Shown: positions 26,232 to 35,767, counted from the first letter of the stretch. The stretch is DNA of 64,000 nt from JAUXEH01 sp965533275 (GCA_965533275.1 CBESWG010000014.1:10427-74426), one strand, 5' to 3'. Notes: generated by a model from the sequence alone, not told the origin. Numbers and translations: made by a program.

Positions 26232-26480
26232 ATGAACACCACGGGACGTTCTATCCTCCGGGTCAAGGTGCAGGCGCGCGCGCGCAAGACCGGGATCGAA
26301 CGCCTGGGGCCGGAGGAATTCCGCATCAAGATCACCACGCCCCCGGTCAAGGGAGCGGCCAACCGCGAGGTTATCAAGCTGCTCGCCGACTATCTCGATG
26401 TTCCCCCTTCCTCTCTGGAGATCGTGCGGGGAAAAACATCCACGCAGAAGCTGATCGCTGTCACGTTCCCTTCCCCCTGA
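26232..26480 (+). CDS. DUF167 (YggU) family protein
   Basis: An 82-residue protein with the full family pattern: LRVKVQARARKTGIERLG, FRIKITTPPVKGAANREVIKLLADYL and SSLEIVRGKTSTQKLI. The function is unknown, though the fold is an alpha/beta sandwich conserved across all domains. I chose the ATG at 26232 (MNTTGRS) just after the yggT stop; an upstream in-frame ATG lies inside yggT. Confidence 0.88.
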   Translation: MNTTGRSILRVKVQARARKTGIERLGPEEFRIKITTPPVKGAANREVIKLLADYLDVPPSSLEIVRGKTSTQKLIAVTFPSP

Positions 26481-26499
26481 GCCTGCCCTCGCCTGTTTC

Positions 26500-26528
26500 T
26501 TGAATAACGGCCGTGTCTGGGATATAGT
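26500..26528 (+). promoter_or_regulatory. Sigma-70 promoter of the nucleoside transporter gene
   Basis: TTGAAT (26500-26505), 17 bp, TATAGT (26523-26528), followed by TAAGGAG and the ATG at 26559. A conventional leader of ~25 nt. Confidence 0.65.
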
Positions 26529-26558
26529 AGAGAACGCCGCATAAGGAGCCCCTAGTCC

Positions 26559-27869
26559 ATGGAATGGTACAACCTGGTGAGTCTGGTCGGCGTCTTCCTG
26601 CTTGCCGGTTTCGCCTGGCTCTGCTCCTCAGACCGCAGGGTCGTGAACTGGCGCGTGGTCTTTTGGGGAGTCTTTCTCCAGATGTGTTTCGCCCTGTTCA
26701 TTTTCCTGATCCCAGCGGGATCCCGGTTTTTCCTGTTCGTCAACTCATTGGTCGTGAAAGTCCTGGAGAGTGCTACCGCCGGGACAAAATTCATCTTCGG
26801 CAGGCTGGCGCTCCCTCCGGGAACCATTGGAGAGGGGGGCGAGACATCTCTCGGCTACTTCCTGGGATTTCAAGGGCTGCCCACGATCATCTTCTTCGCT
26901 GCCCTGGTGGGGGCTCTGTATTATCTGAAGATCATGCCCCTCGTCATCCGGGCCTTTGCCTATGTCTTCAGCAGGCTCATGCGCATCAGCGGAGCCGAAT
27001 CGCTGAGTGCTTCCAGCAATATCTTTGTCGGGATCGAGTCCGCACTGGTGATCAAACCGCATCTCAAGCAGATGACACGATCGGAGTTGACCACGGTCCT
27101 GGCTGCCGGAATGGGGACGATCGCCTCCACTGTGCTGGCCCTCTACGTATTCTACCTGCAGGATCTACTGCCCACCATCGCGGGGCACCTGGTCTCCGCC
27201 TCATTCCTTTCCGCGCCGGCGGCTGTTGTGATGTCCAAGCTGATCGTTCCCGAGACCGGCGAGCCGGTCACCCTAGGGGTAAGCGTCAAGCCCCATTATG
27301 AACGGGAAGACAACATCATCATGGCCATCATCAACGGAGCCTGGAGCGGCCTGCGGCTGCTGGGAGGGATATTCACCCTGCTCATCGCCTTCCTGGGCAT
27401 CATGGCCTTGATCGATCTGGCCCTGGGTGGTGCGGGCGGATACCTGAACCAGTGGTTCGGCTTGAACGTCGACTGGTCGCTCTCGGGGCTGCTGGGCTAC
27501 GTGTTCTATCCTTTTGCCCTCCTGCTGGGCGTTCCTCCAGCTGATGCCATGGAGGTGGCCCGCCTGCTCGGGCAGAGGCCCATCGCGACGGAACTGGCGG
27601 CCTACCAGGACCTGGCCGGCCTCATTGCAAACGGAGATCTTATCCATCCGCGTTCGGCCATCATCGCCTCCTATGCGCTGTGCGGCTTCGCCCACATCGC
27701 CTCCCTCGCCATTTTTGTGGGCGGAGTGGGGGCCCTGGTCCCCGAACGCGTCAATGATCTGTCGCGCCTCGGATTCCGGGCCCTGCTGGCAGCCACCCTG
27801 GCTTGCCTGATGACCGGGGCCGTGGCCGGCGTATTCTACACCTCCGGCTCCATTTTGCTTGGCCGCTGA
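26559..27869 (+). CDS. Concentrative nucleoside transporter (NupC/CNT family)
   Basis: A 436-residue inner-membrane symporter. Family landmarks: GVFLQMCFALFIF, FLGFQGLPTIIFFAALVGALYYL, the substrate-binding helix ISGAESLSASSNIFVGIESALVIKPHL (G-x-S-E/Q region), GMGTIASTVLALY and SALCGF-like YALCGFAHIASLAI near the end. CNT proteins take up nucleosides with Na+ or H+; a Na+ link would suit the ATP synthase prediction but is not shown. It has its own promoter. Confidence 0.92.
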   Translation: MEWYNLVSLVGVFLLAGFAWLCSSDRRVVNWRVVFWGVFLQMCFALFIFLIPAGSRFFLFVNSLVVKVLESATAGTKFIFGRLALPPGTIGEGGETSLGYFLGFQGLPTIIFFAALVGALYYLKIMPLVIRAFAYVFSRLMRISGAESLSASSNIFVGIESALVIKPHLKQMTRSELTTVLAAGMGTIASTVLALYVFYLQDLLPTIAGHLVSASFLSAPAAVVMSKLIVPETGEPVTLGVSVKPHYEREDNIIMAIINGAWSGLRLLGGIFTLLIAFLGIMALIDLALGGAGGYLNQWFGLNVDWSLSGLLGYVFYPFALLLGVPPADAMEVARLLGQRPIATELAAYQDLAGLIANGDLIHPRSAIIASYALCGFAHIASLAIFVGGVGALVPERVNDLSRLGFRALLAATLACLMTGAVAGVFYTSGSILLGR

Positions 27870-27875
27870 AATGCG

Positions 27876-27903
27876 TTGCCTTTTCGGTTTTTCCTGTTAA
27901 AAT
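27876..27903 (+). promoter_or_regulatory. Sigma-70 promoter of the Usp-dprA-topA-xer run
   Basis: TTGCCT (27876-27881), 16 bp, TAAAAT (27898-27903); the Usp ATG at 27947 is preceded by TGAGGAG. Confidence 0.5.
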
Positions 27904-27946
27904 AACCATACCATTCAGCCTATGGAACACATTTGAGGAGACAACA

Positions 27947-28825
27947 ATGTCGGATTTCTTAAAAAAGATCCTCTGGCCCACCGATTTTTCTGATGAGGCG
28001 CGGGAAGCTCTGACTCAAGCAGAACACCTGGCAAAAACCTTCGGAGCCGAGCTCCTGGCCCTCCATGTGGTGCCGGAATTTCCTGTCTCGCTGTACAATT
28101 CTGTGATATCAGTCCAGGGGGAACTCGTCCGGCGGATCGATGTCATCAAGAACGATGCCATGGACCGCCTGGTGCAGTTGGGGGAGGAGCGGGATGGTTC
28201 CTTCCGCCCCCTGATCAGAGAGGGCAACGCCGCCAAGGAGATCATCGCCGCCGCCGAAGAGGAGGGGGCCGACCTGATCGTCATGGGGAAAAAGGGGCTT
28301 TCGGCCTTGGAGAAGATCTTCATCGGAAGTGTGGCGAATCAGGTCCTGAGGCATTCTCGGGTCCCCCTCTTCTTGACCAAGAAGACGAGCGGGCCCCTTC
28401 AGTTCGACAAGATCCTGGTCCCCACGGATTTTTCAGAATTCGAAGAGGTGGAGCGGGATTATGCGTGGAGGCTGGCCAAAGGATTTGATGCCGAGCTCGT
28501 GTTTCTCCATGTGCTGGAGCTGCACGATCACGAATTTCCCCCGCGGATGCTGGACGAGATGATGGACACGGTGACGGATAAGCTCACGTCGCGGAAGAAA
28601 CAAGAGAAGGAAGACGTCAAGATCACCGAAGATGTGACCCGGGCGCTTAATGCCTCTCTGGGGATCGTGGACTACGCAGAGGCCCACAACTGTGACATGA
28701 TCGTCATCTCGACCTGCGGGCCCGGAGCCGTGGAGCGCTTTTTCCTTGGGAGCACCACGGAAAAGGTGATCTCCAACAGCTCCATTCCGGTATTCGCTCT
28801 CCCCTCTCATTACTGCAAAGTGTGA
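27947..28825 (+). CDS. Tandem-domain universal stress protein
   Basis: A 292-residue protein with two UspA domains. Each starts with the strand KILxPTDFS (KILWPTDFSDEA; KILVPTDFSEFE), and the first ends with the ATP-binding motif GKKGLSALEKIFIGSVANQVL. The second (STCGPGAVERFFLGSTTEKVI) is a variant of that motif, so it may bind nucleotide less well. Such proteins respond to starvation and anoxia. Its TGA overlaps the GTG start of dprA (GTGA). Confidence 0.9.
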   Translation: MSDFLKKILWPTDFSDEAREALTQAEHLAKTFGAELLALHVVPEFPVSLYNSVISVQGELVRRIDVIKNDAMDRLVQLGEERDGSFRPLIREGNAAKEIIAAAEEEGADLIVMGKKGLSALEKIFIGSVANQVLRHSRVPLFLTKKTSGPLQFDKILVPTDFSEFEEVERDYAWRLAKGFDAELVFLHVLELHDHEFPPRMLDEMMDTVTDKLTSRKKQEKEDVKITEDVTRALNASLGIVDYAEAHNCDMIVISTCGPGAVERFFLGSTTEKVISNSSIPVFALPSHYCKV

Positions 28826-29928
28826 CTGTGCCGGAAAACCTGACCCTCTGGATCGGTCTCAGCCTGGTCTTTCACGAAAAACTGGCATCGCTGCAGAAGG
28901 TCGTCCGGGCGTTCGGCTCCATCCGAGAAGCCTACCAGGCGGATGTTCCCGCGTTCACGGCCCTGGGGATCGAGGAATCCGCGGCCCGGGAACTGCGCTC
29001 TTCGAAAACCCTGGAGCGTGCCCTCAGAGAGCAGGAACGCCTGACTCGAGCGGGATTCGCGGTGCTGACCTGGGAAGACGAGGCCTATCCGCAGCGGTTG
29101 CGAGAGATCTATGATCCCCCGGCTGTCCTGTACTATGCGGGAGACATCCGGCTCCTGGAGAGCCCCGGAGTGTCCATGGTCGGGGCCCGGACTCCCACCC
29201 CATACGGGCGTGCGGTAGCCGAAAAAATTGCCCGCGATCTCGCGGAGAGGGGCGTTGTGGTGATCAGCGGCCTCGCCAGGGGAATTGATGCGACAGCCCA
29301 TTGGGGAGCCCTGCAGAAAGGGGCGACAGCCGCGGTCCTCGGTTCGGGACTGGATGTCGTGTATCCCCGGGAGAACCGGAAGCTATGGGAAAGGATCGCC
29401 GAACAGGGTGTCGTGCTCACGGAGTTCCCCTTGGGATCGAAGCCGCTGGGGCACCACTTCCCTCTGCGCAACCGCATCATCAGCGGCCTGGCCCTTGCGA
29501 CGGTCGTCGTGGAAGCCACACGCAAGAGCGGATCCTTGATCACGGCCCGCCTGGCGCTCGAGCAGAATCGTGAGGTCCTGGCCGTTCCCGGGAATATCAC
29601 CTCCGAGCTCAGCCGGGGCGCGAACTGGCTGATCCAGAGCGGGGCCCGGCTCGTAGAGGGGTGGGCGGATGTGATCGATGAACTCCCGGCCCCCTGGAAT
29701 GAAGAGCTCAAAAAAGTGGTTCCGGAGCCCTCTGAGCCCCCGCCGGATTTGACGGCGGCAGAGAGAAAGCTGCTGAACCTGCTGCTGCCCGATCAAGGGA
29801 AGCATGTGGATGACCTGGTGGAGCAGACCGGGCTGTCCGTATCCGAGGCCTTGACACTTCTGCTCAGCCTGGAAATCAAGGGTTGCGTAACTCCGCGTCC
29901 TGGGCAATACTATCAAAGGAAAATGTGA
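28822..29928 (+). CDS. dprA: DNA-processing protein DprA (Smf)
   Basis: Binds incoming single-stranded DNA in natural transformation and loads RecA. The 368 residues have an N-terminal SAM-like region, then the Rossmann-like domain with VSMVGARTPTPYGR, VVISGLARGIDATAHWGAL and GSGLDVVYPRENRKL, and a C-terminal winged helix (~305-365). The start is a GTG at 28822 overlapping the Usp stop. With a ComEA-like gene at 33.1 kb it suggests competence potential. Confidence 0.93.
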   Translation: MTVPENLTLWIGLSLVFHEKLASLQKVVRAFGSIREAYQADVPAFTALGIEESAARELRSSKTLERALREQERLTRAGFAVLTWEDEAYPQRLREIYDPPAVLYYAGDIRLLESPGVSMVGARTPTPYGRAVAEKIARDLAERGVVVISGLARGIDATAHWGALQKGATAAVLGSGLDVVYPRENRKLWERIAEQGVVLTEFPLGSKPLGHHFPLRNRIISGLALATVVVEATRKSGSLITARLALEQNREVLAVPGNITSELSRGANWLIQSGARLVEGWADVIDELPAPWNEELKKVVPEPSEPPPDLTAAERKLLNLLLPDQGKHVDDLVEQTGLSVSEALTLLLSLEIKGCVTPRPGQYYQRKM

Positions 29929-32153
29929 TGGCAAAACAACTGGTGATCGTAGAATCCCCGGCCAAGGCCAAGACGATCAACCGCTACTTGGGTTCCGATT
30001 TTGAAGTCAAGGCGACGCTGGGGCACATCCGGGATCTTCCCAAGTCCAAGTTGGGGGTCGATGTCGACAAGGATTTTGAGGCCGAATACAACGTTCTTCC
30101 CACCCGAAAGAAGGTGGTGGACGAGCTGCAGGCTGCCGCAGGCCGCTGCGACCGCGTGCTGCTGGCCGCCGATCCGGACCGGGAGGGCGAAGCTATCTGC
30201 TGGCACCTCTGCATGGTGCTCAAAGACACGAATCCTCATATCTACCGCATGCTCCTGCATGAGATAACGCCGGCCGCTGTGCATGCGGGGCTGGAGAACC
30301 TGCAGGAGCTCGATCAAGGCAAGATCAAGGCCCAGCAGACGCGCCGCATCCTGGACAGGCTGGTGGGGTATGGGATCAGCCCCTTGCTGTGGAAGAAGAT
30401 AGGCAGGGGCTTGAGTGCGGGGCGCGTGCAGTCCATCGCCCTGCGCTTGATCTGTGAGCGGGAGAAGGAGGTCAAGGCCTTTGTACCGGAAGAATACTGG
30501 ACCGTCGCGGCCCACCTCGAGGCCCTTCAGCCTCCGGTCTTCAAGGCCCTCCTGACCAAGATCGAGGAGGAAAAGGCCAAGATCGGGGAGGAGGCCCGGG
30601 CCACAGCGGTCGTCGACGAACTCCGGGAGCTACCGTTCCGGCTTGAGGACGTGCAGATCAAGCAGAAGAAACGCCAGCCCAGTCCGCCCTACATCACCAG
30701 CACGCTCCAGCAGGAGGGTTTCCGGCTGCTCCGGTTTTCCGTCAAAAAGACCATGGTCGTTGCCCAGCGGCTCTATGAAGGACTCGAGATCGGCGATCGA
30801 GGGCTGGTGGGCCTGATCACCTACATGCGCACCGATTCGGTACGCATCGCGGACGATGCGCTGCGCAAGAGCCGGGAATTCATCGCTGCGAACTTTTCTC
30901 CGGAGCACCTGCCGCCCCAGCCCCGGGCCTATAAGAACAAGAAAAAGGCCCAGGACGCTCACGAGGCCATCCGGCCCACTTCCTTCGACCTCCCTCCGGA
31001 AAAACTGGAATCCTTCCTGGATAAGGATACGCATCGCCTCTACAGTATGATCTGGAACCGGTTCCTGGCTTCCCAGATGAATCCCGCTCGCATCGAGGAA
31101 ACGGAATTCGATATCCGGGCCGGGAAGTATCAGTTCAGGTCCAAGGGAGAGGTCATCCAGTTCGATGGTTTCCTGGCGCTTTATCCCCAGCAGCAGAAGG
31201 ACGATAAGGCCCTGCCCAAAGCCCAGCCAGGCGAAGATCTGAAGCTGCACGAGCTCGAGCCCAAGCAGAATTTTACGCAGCCGCCGCCCCGCTACACGGA
31301 GGGCAGCCTGGTCAAGGAGCTGGAGGCGCGCAGCATCGGGCGCCCCAGCACCTATGCCCCGATCATCTCCACCCTGCTGGACCGCGACTATGTGATCCGA
31401 GAAAAGGGGCGGTTCATTCCCCAGGAACTCGGGATGTTCCTCAGCGACTACCTGATCGACAAGTTCTCGGACCTGATGCAGTTCGAATTCACCGCCCAGT
31501 TGGAGGAAAAGCTGGACCTGGTGAGCGAAGGCACGGAGGACGGGCTGGCCTACCTCAGGTCCTATCATGCCCTGCTGGCCGAAGACCTCAAGCAGGCTGA
31601 GCAGGAGGAGGGATTCAAAGGTACAGGAATCCCTTCCGAGGAGAAGTGTCCGGAATGCGACAAGAACCTGGTGATCAAGCAGGGGCGCTTCGGCCGTTTC
31701 AAGGCCTGTTCGGGCTATCCGGACTGTACATTCAAGCAGAGCATGGATAAAAAGGAAGCGAAGATGCTGGAGGAGGCCTGCCCGGAGTGCAGCTCACCGC
31801 TCGTCCTGCGCCAGGGACGTTACGGCCCCTTCACCGCGTGCTCCAACTATCCCAACTGCAAGTATATCAAGACCGAGAAAAAGGACACCGGCATCGCTTG
31901 CCCGGAATGTGAGGGGGGAACGCTGATCCGCCGGAAGACCCGCAAGGGCAAGATCTTCTACGGATGCAGCACGTTTCCCAAATGCAAGTTTGCTTCCTGG
32001 GACGAGCCGGTGGAGAGGCCCTGCCCCGAGTGTTCCCGAACGTTTGTTCTTCGCAAATCCCCCAAGAAGGGAGAGCCCTATCTGTACTGCAGTGATAAGG
32101 ACTGCCCCTATCGTGAGGAGCTCGAGCCCGGAGACGAGAAGGCTCCCGAATGA
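29928..32153 (+). CDS. topA: DNA topoisomerase I with four C-terminal zinc ribbons
   Basis: Type IA topoisomerase relaxing negative supercoils. It has an N-terminal Toprim domain (LVIVESPAKAKTINRYLG; ADPDREGEAI), the catalytic Tyr299 in GLITYMRTDSVR, and four Cys4 ribbons in the last ~180 residues (CPECDKNL, CPECSSPL, CPECEGGTL, CPECSRTF). The 741 residues are within the normal range. The ATG at 29928 overlaps the dprA stop (TGATG). The dprA-topA-xer order is conserved in many bacteria. Confidence 0.95.
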   Translation: MAKQLVIVESPAKAKTINRYLGSDFEVKATLGHIRDLPKSKLGVDVDKDFEAEYNVLPTRKKVVDELQAAAGRCDRVLLAADPDREGEAICWHLCMVLKDTNPHIYRMLLHEITPAAVHAGLENLQELDQGKIKAQQTRRILDRLVGYGISPLLWKKIGRGLSAGRVQSIALRLICEREKEVKAFVPEEYWTVAAHLEALQPPVFKALLTKIEEEKAKIGEEARATAVVDELRELPFRLEDVQIKQKKRQPSPPYITSTLQQEGFRLLRFSVKKTMVVAQRLYEGLEIGDRGLVGLITYMRTDSVRIADDALRKSREFIAANFSPEHLPPQPRAYKNKKKAQDAHEAIRPTSFDLPPEKLESFLDKDTHRLYSMIWNRFLASQMNPARIEETEFDIRAGKYQFRSKGEVIQFDGFLALYPQQQKDDKALPKAQPGEDLKLHELEPKQNFTQPPPRYTEGSLVKELEARSIGRPSTYAPIISTLLDRDYVIREKGRFIPQELGMFLSDYLIDKFSDLMQFEFTAQLEEKLDLVSEGTEDGLAYLRSYHALLAEDLKQAEQEEGFKGTGIPSEEKCPECDKNLVIKQGRFGRFKACSGYPDCTFKQSMDKKEAKMLEEACPECSSPLVLRQGRYGPFTACSNYPNCKYIKTEKKDTGIACPECEGGTLIRRKTRKGKIFYGCSTFPKCKFASWDEPVERPCPECSRTFVLRKSPKKGEPYLYCSDKDCPYREELEPGDEKAPE

Positions 32154-32176
32154 GATGAGGCGGTTTGCTTTAAGCG

Positions 32177-33061
32177 ATGCTGAAGAAGATCGAGGCTTTT
32201 ATAGATCACCTCCAGTTCGAGCGTAACGCGTCACCACACACCCTGGATGCTTACCGCTGCAACCTCCTCCAGTTCCATGCCCATATGCAGGAGACAGGAA
32301 TCTCGTTCTCCCAGATCGATAACGTGGCCATCCGCTCGTTCCTGGCGGTCCTCTATCGGAAGCAGGAAAAAAAATCTACGATTGCGCGCAAGCTGGCCGT
32401 CCTGCGCTCGTTTTTCCAGTTCTGTGTACAGAAAAAGTGGCTGAAGGACAATCCAGCCAAGGTTGTGGCCACTCCCAGGCAGGATAAGCATATCCCCTCA
32501 TTCCTGTCCGAAGAGGAGATGGCCGGCCTACTCGATGTGCCCGATTCCCGCAGACCCCTGGATTTAAGGGACAAGGCCCTACTGGAGCTGTTGTATGCAA
32601 CCGGACTGCGTGTCAGCGAGCTCGTGGGACTCGATCTGGAGGACATCAACTTCGAGGAGCGGCTCCTGCGGGTCATGGGCAAGGGCAAGAAAGAGCGCCT
32701 TGTGCCCTACGGGCGGAGCGCAGAAGACGGCCTCAGAGCCTATTTCCTGGTTCGCTCATCCTTTTCCCAGGGCCGTATCGATGAGGCCGCGGTCTTCCTC
32801 AACTACAGGGGGCAGCGACTGAGCACTCGATCTGTGCAGCGGATCGTGCGCTCTGCCATCCAGCAGACCGCGCTTAAAAGGCAGATCAGCCCCCACAGCC
32901 TGCGGCATTCCTTTGCCTCGCATCTGTTGAGCCGGGGCGCGGACCTGAGGTCCATCCAGGAGCTTCTGGGACATGCCAGCCTTGCCACTACTCAGAAATA
33001 CACACACCTCGATTTGAAACATCTCTTGGATGTCTACAAGAAGAGCCATCCCCGATCATGA
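32177..33061 (+). CDS. Tyrosine recombinase XerC/XerD family
   Basis: A 294-residue site-specific recombinase with an N-terminal SAM-like domain and a complete catalytic set: Arg145 (ATGLRVSEL), Lys169, His240 and Arg243 (HSLRHSFA), His266 (LLGHASLATTQ) and the nucleophile Tyr275. The length and linkage to topA point to chromosome-dimer resolution rather than an integrase. Whether it is XerC or XerD cannot be told without the partner. It follows topA by 23 bp. Confidence 0.92.
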   Translation: MLKKIEAFIDHLQFERNASPHTLDAYRCNLLQFHAHMQETGISFSQIDNVAIRSFLAVLYRKQEKKSTIARKLAVLRSFFQFCVQKKWLKDNPAKVVATPRQDKHIPSFLSEEEMAGLLDVPDSRRPLDLRDKALLELLYATGLRVSELVGLDLEDINFEERLLRVMGKGKKERLVPYGRSAEDGLRAYFLVRSSFSQGRIDEAAVFLNYRGQRLSTRSVQRIVRSAIQQTALKRQISPHSLRHSFASHLLSRGADLRSIQELLGHASLATTQKYTHLDLKHLLDVYKKSHPRS

Positions 33062-33065
33062 GGGG

Positions 33066-33085
33066 GGCGGGAGGGGACTCCCGCC
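33066..33085. terminator. Hairpin between convergent xer and comEA-like genes
   Basis: A perfect GGCGGGAG-GGGA-CTCCCGCC stem-loop in the 26-bp gap, usable in both directions; no T-run follows. Confidence 0.45.
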
Positions 33086-33087
33086 GC

Positions 33088-33405
33088 CTATCCGCTGACG
33101 CCTCCTACCGTGACCTTGTCCTTCAATTCCAGGAAGGTTTTTTCGCCGATCCCCTTGATCTTCATCAGCTCTTCGATCCTTTTGAAGTTGCCGTTCTTTT
33201 CTCTGTAGTCCACGATACGCCTGGCCACCTGCTCGCCTATGCGCGGCAGTTCCTGGAGCTCCACCACAGATGCCGTGTTGATGTTGATCTTGGAATCCCT
33301 GGCTTTAGTTTGAGCTCCGACCTGGGCGGGGGCAACCAGCACCAGCGCCAAGACCGCCAGGATTCCTGCCATCGAAGCCGTTCTCTTCCACATAATTGTT
33401 TTCAT
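33088..33405 (-). CDS. ComEA-like helix-hairpin-helix DNA-binding protein
   Basis: A 105-residue exported protein: signal (SMAGILAVLALVLVAPAQVGAQ), then two HhH motifs starting KININTASVVELQELPRIGEQVARRIVDYR and continuing IEELMKIKGIGEKTFLELK. This is the periplasmic DNA receptor domain of competence systems without the long linker, common in Gram-negative bacteria. AAAGGAG precedes the ATG. It follows rdgB on the same strand after 140 bp. Confidence 0.87.
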   Translation of the reverse strand: MKTIMWKRTASMAGILAVLALVLVAPAQVGAQTKARDSKININTASVVELQELPRIGEQVARRIVDYREKNGNFKRIEELMKIKGIGEKTFLELKDKVTVGGVSG

Positions 33406-33545
33406 GTTGAATCTCCTTTTAGAGGAGTGTATGCAGTCTCCGGGCCAAGAGACAGCGGGAAGCTAACTGGAAGAAAACACAGAGGATGCAAGGCTTCAGA
33501 TCCGCTCAGTTGTCTAGGGAGGTTGTCGATCTGCCCACGGGTGCG

Positions 33546-34151
33546 TCAACCTCTCTTGACGACGGCCGAGAGGTATTCGCGGAGTCGACTGAGAGCCTGG
33601 CCGCGGTGGCTGACCCGGTTCTTTTCTTCCCGTTCGAGCTCAGCGAAGGTTTTCTCAAACGGAGGATAGTAGAAAATGGGATCGTAGCCGAATCCTCGGG
33701 CCCCCTTGGGAGATTCCAAGATCCTGCCCTCGGCCCGGGCAAGGATCTCTGTGAGGATTCTACCCCGCCGTGAGAGGACCATGCAGGAGACGAAGCGCGC
33801 TGTCCTCTGTGCTTCGGGGACGCCTCCCAGGAGGCCCAGGACTTTGTTGATGTTCGTCTGATCCGTTGCCTTGGGGCCGGAAAAGCGGGCGGAAAACACA
33901 CCCGGGGCCCCGCCCAATTGGTCGACCTCCAGGCCCGAGTCCTCGCCCAGCGTCAGGCCGTCCCAGAGGCGGCTGTAGAAGACACTCTTGCCGCGTGCAT
34001 TCTCCGAAAATGTGTGGCCGTCTTCAGGGAAGGGCTCAAGGCTCCCCAGGGTGGAAAGGGGGATCAACTCCAAGGGGAGTCCCTGCAAATAGGCCTGCAT
34101 CTCCTTCATCTTTCCGGAGTTGGTCGTTGCCAGGAGGAGTCGCTCAGTCAA
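33546..34151 (-). CDS. rdgB: XTP/dITP diphosphatase (RdgB/HAM1)
   Basis: Hydrolyses non-canonical purine triphosphates (dITP, XTP) to clean the nucleotide pool. The 201 residues contain the substrate motif ATTNSGKMKEM at the N-terminus, TFSENARGKS, LTLGEDSGLEVDQLGGAPGVFSARF and GFGYDPIFYYPPFEKTFAEL, with the late SHRGQALSRL. The start is a TTG at 34151 overlapping mgtC by 8 bp; the next ATG would cut off the ATTNSGK loop. Confidence 0.93.
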   Translation of the reverse strand: MTERLLLATTNSGKMKEMQAYLQGLPLELIPLSTLGSLEPFPEDGHTFSENARGKSVFYSRLWDGLTLGEDSGLEVDQLGGAPGVFSARFSGPKATDQTNINKVLGLLGGVPEAQRTARFVSCMVLSRRGRILTEILARAEGRILESPKGARGFGYDPIFYYPPFEKTFAELEREEKNRVSHRGQALSRLREYLSAVVKRG

Positions 34152-34803
34152 TCTTCAGCTCTGCGATGCCGTCCAAGTCAGCCAGGCCCTGGTTGAACTT
34201 CTGTTCCTTATCCTCCGGGGCCTGGAACGAGAAGGCGATGATGGTCAGGCTCCCCTCTCTTTTGTGTGAGAATTCCTTGAAGCGGATCCCTTCGTGCAGG
34301 GCCAGCTTTCTTACGCTCACCAGGGCTTCTTTGGCGGTCCTGGTCTTTAGGGTATAGCGATAGATCGCCTTGGAGGAATGGGCGTCTTCGAATCGCCGGA
34401 ATATGAAAAGCGTCATGACGATGACCAGCGTGTAAATGACCGCCGGGAGGTAGTGACCGGCCCCGATCACGAGGCCCAGGGCCCCTACGGCCCAGAGCGT
34501 GGCCGCAGTGGTGAGGCCGGTGACCATGCCCCTGGATTGGATGATGGTACCCGCGCCCAGAAAGCCTATGCCCGTCACCACACCCGCAGCGAGGCGGGTG
34601 GCATCGCCCGCGGCCGAGCCGGCTTGACTGAGGAGCAGCTCGGAGAGGACCATGATCATGGTCGCGCCCAGGCAGATCAGGATGTTGGTGCGAAAGCCGG
34701 CCGGCTTATGGCTGCTTTCGCGCTCGATTCCCACCAGCCCTCCCAGGGCGACTGCCAACAGCAACTTGAGGGCAATCTCCAGGATATCGATGTTCATCGG
34801 CAT
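34144..34803 (-). CDS. MgtC/SapB family membrane protein
   Basis: A 219-residue protein with four or five N-terminal helices bearing the family signature LLLAVALGGLVGIERE, NILICLGATMIM, RLAAGVVTGIGFLGAGTIIQ and GLTTAATLWAVGALGLVIGAG, then a cytosolic ACT-like domain. MgtC proteins modulate Mg2+ and phosphate homeostasis or F-ATPase in pathogens; here the role is open. Two ATGs (34803 and two codons later) are possible starts. Confidence 0.88.
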   Translation of the reverse strand: MPMNIDILEIALKLLLAVALGGLVGIERESSHKPAGFRTNILICLGATMIMVLSELLLSQAGSAAGDATRLAAGVVTGIGFLGAGTIIQSRGMVTGLTTAATLWAVGALGLVIGAGHYLPAVIYTLVIVMTLFIFRRFEDAHSSKAIYRYTLKTRTAKEALVSVRKLALHEGIRFKEFSHKREGSLTIIAFSFQAPEDKEQKFNQGLADLDGIAELKID

Positions 34804-34858
34804 GGTCCAAAACGGTATCGCTACTTTATCACATGTGGAAAGGCGTTGACAACCGGGG

Positions 34859-35767
34859 TCATAGGTGGACAGTGTCTAGAAAGAACGCGACACCGTAGGC
34901 CAGGACCATGAGCAGCGTGTAGGCGGCGAAGGCGGGGTGTTTGAGCAGCTGTTCGGGCTCCTCCATGACCTCCCGCTCTCTTAAAGTTTTATAGAAGAAG
35001 ATGAAGAAATAGATGAAGACCAGGGGGGAAAGGAACAGGAAAGATTGAAGCCGCATAGAGGCCGCGAAAACGAAGTAGGTAAAGAAAAAGACTGCGGCAC
35101 TCAAGGCCAGTCCCACCAGGAGGGAGCGCCGGCTGTATCTCCCGAGAGAGCGCCGGTAGCTTCCGGCCTTGTCCTGCAGCAGGCGAAACTCGGAGAGCCG
35201 CTTGGCTACCATCAGGAAGTTGCCGAAGGACCACCAGCAGAGCAGGAGAGACCAGGGAGGAAAGAGCCCAGGAGTGGCGAAGGCGAACCAGCCGATGAGG
35301 AAACGTATGGGATTGTTGGCGGATTCGGAGATGGAGTCCAGGAACGGGATGTCCTTGGTTCGCACCGGCCTGATGTTGTAGACAAAGCCAGCGATCCAGA
35401 GGGCCAGCAGAGCGAAGAAAAAGTGATGGGAGAAGAACCGCCAGGCAATTAACAGGGCGGAGGCGGCGAGGACCAATCCCATCAGCAGGAACAGGCCCTT
35501 GTGGATCTCTCCCCTGACCAGGGGGCGGTTGCGCTTGGTGGGGTGGTGGACATCGTAGGGCGCGTCGGCGATCTCGTTGATGATGTAGTTGGCGGTGGAG
35601 ATGGCCCAGGTCAGGAAAAACGCAGCACTGCTGTGGAGGACGACCTCCAGCAGAGGCGAGGAGGAGAGAGCCGTGCGGTAGAGAAAAAAATAGGCCGCGG
35701 TCCCCACGAAGATGGCCAGGCTGCGGGGCCAGCGGCCCAGGCGCATGGCTTCGATGTAGGCGGTCAT
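34859..35767 (-). CDS. UbiA-family prenyltransferase, decaprenyl-phosphate phosphoribosyltransferase-like
   Basis: A 302-residue, eight- or nine-helix membrane enzyme. The first Asp-rich motif reads NEIADAPYD, followed by HHPTKRNRPLVRGEI, which matches the DPPR-synthase branch (N-x3-D-x3-D...HP-x-KR-x-RP) better than quinone or heme prenyltransferases; the second motif region is DSISESANNPIR. It may make a polyprenyl-phosphate pentose donor. ATGA overlap with the upstream methyltransferase gene suggests joint action. Confidence 0.8.
   Translation of the reverse strand: MTAYIEAMRLGRWPRSLAIFVGTAAYFFLYRTALSSSPLLEVVLHSSAAFFLTWAISTANYIINEIADAPYDVHHPTKRNRPLVRGEIHKGLFLLMGLVLAASALLIAWRFFSHHFFFALLALWIAGFVYNIRPVRTKDIPFLDSISESANNPIRFLIGWFAFATPGLFPPWSLLLCWWSFGNFLMVAKRLSEFRLLQDKAGSYRRSLGRYSRRSLLVGLALSAAVFFFTYFVFAASMRLQSFLFLSPLVFIYFFIFFYKTLREREVMEEPEQLLKHPAFAAYTLLMVLAYGVAFFLDTVHL

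Noticed and set aside
32177..33061. Phage or island integrase
   Set aside because: Its length, complete XerC/D-type motifs and place after topA fit the housekeeping recombinase; no mobile genes are nearby.
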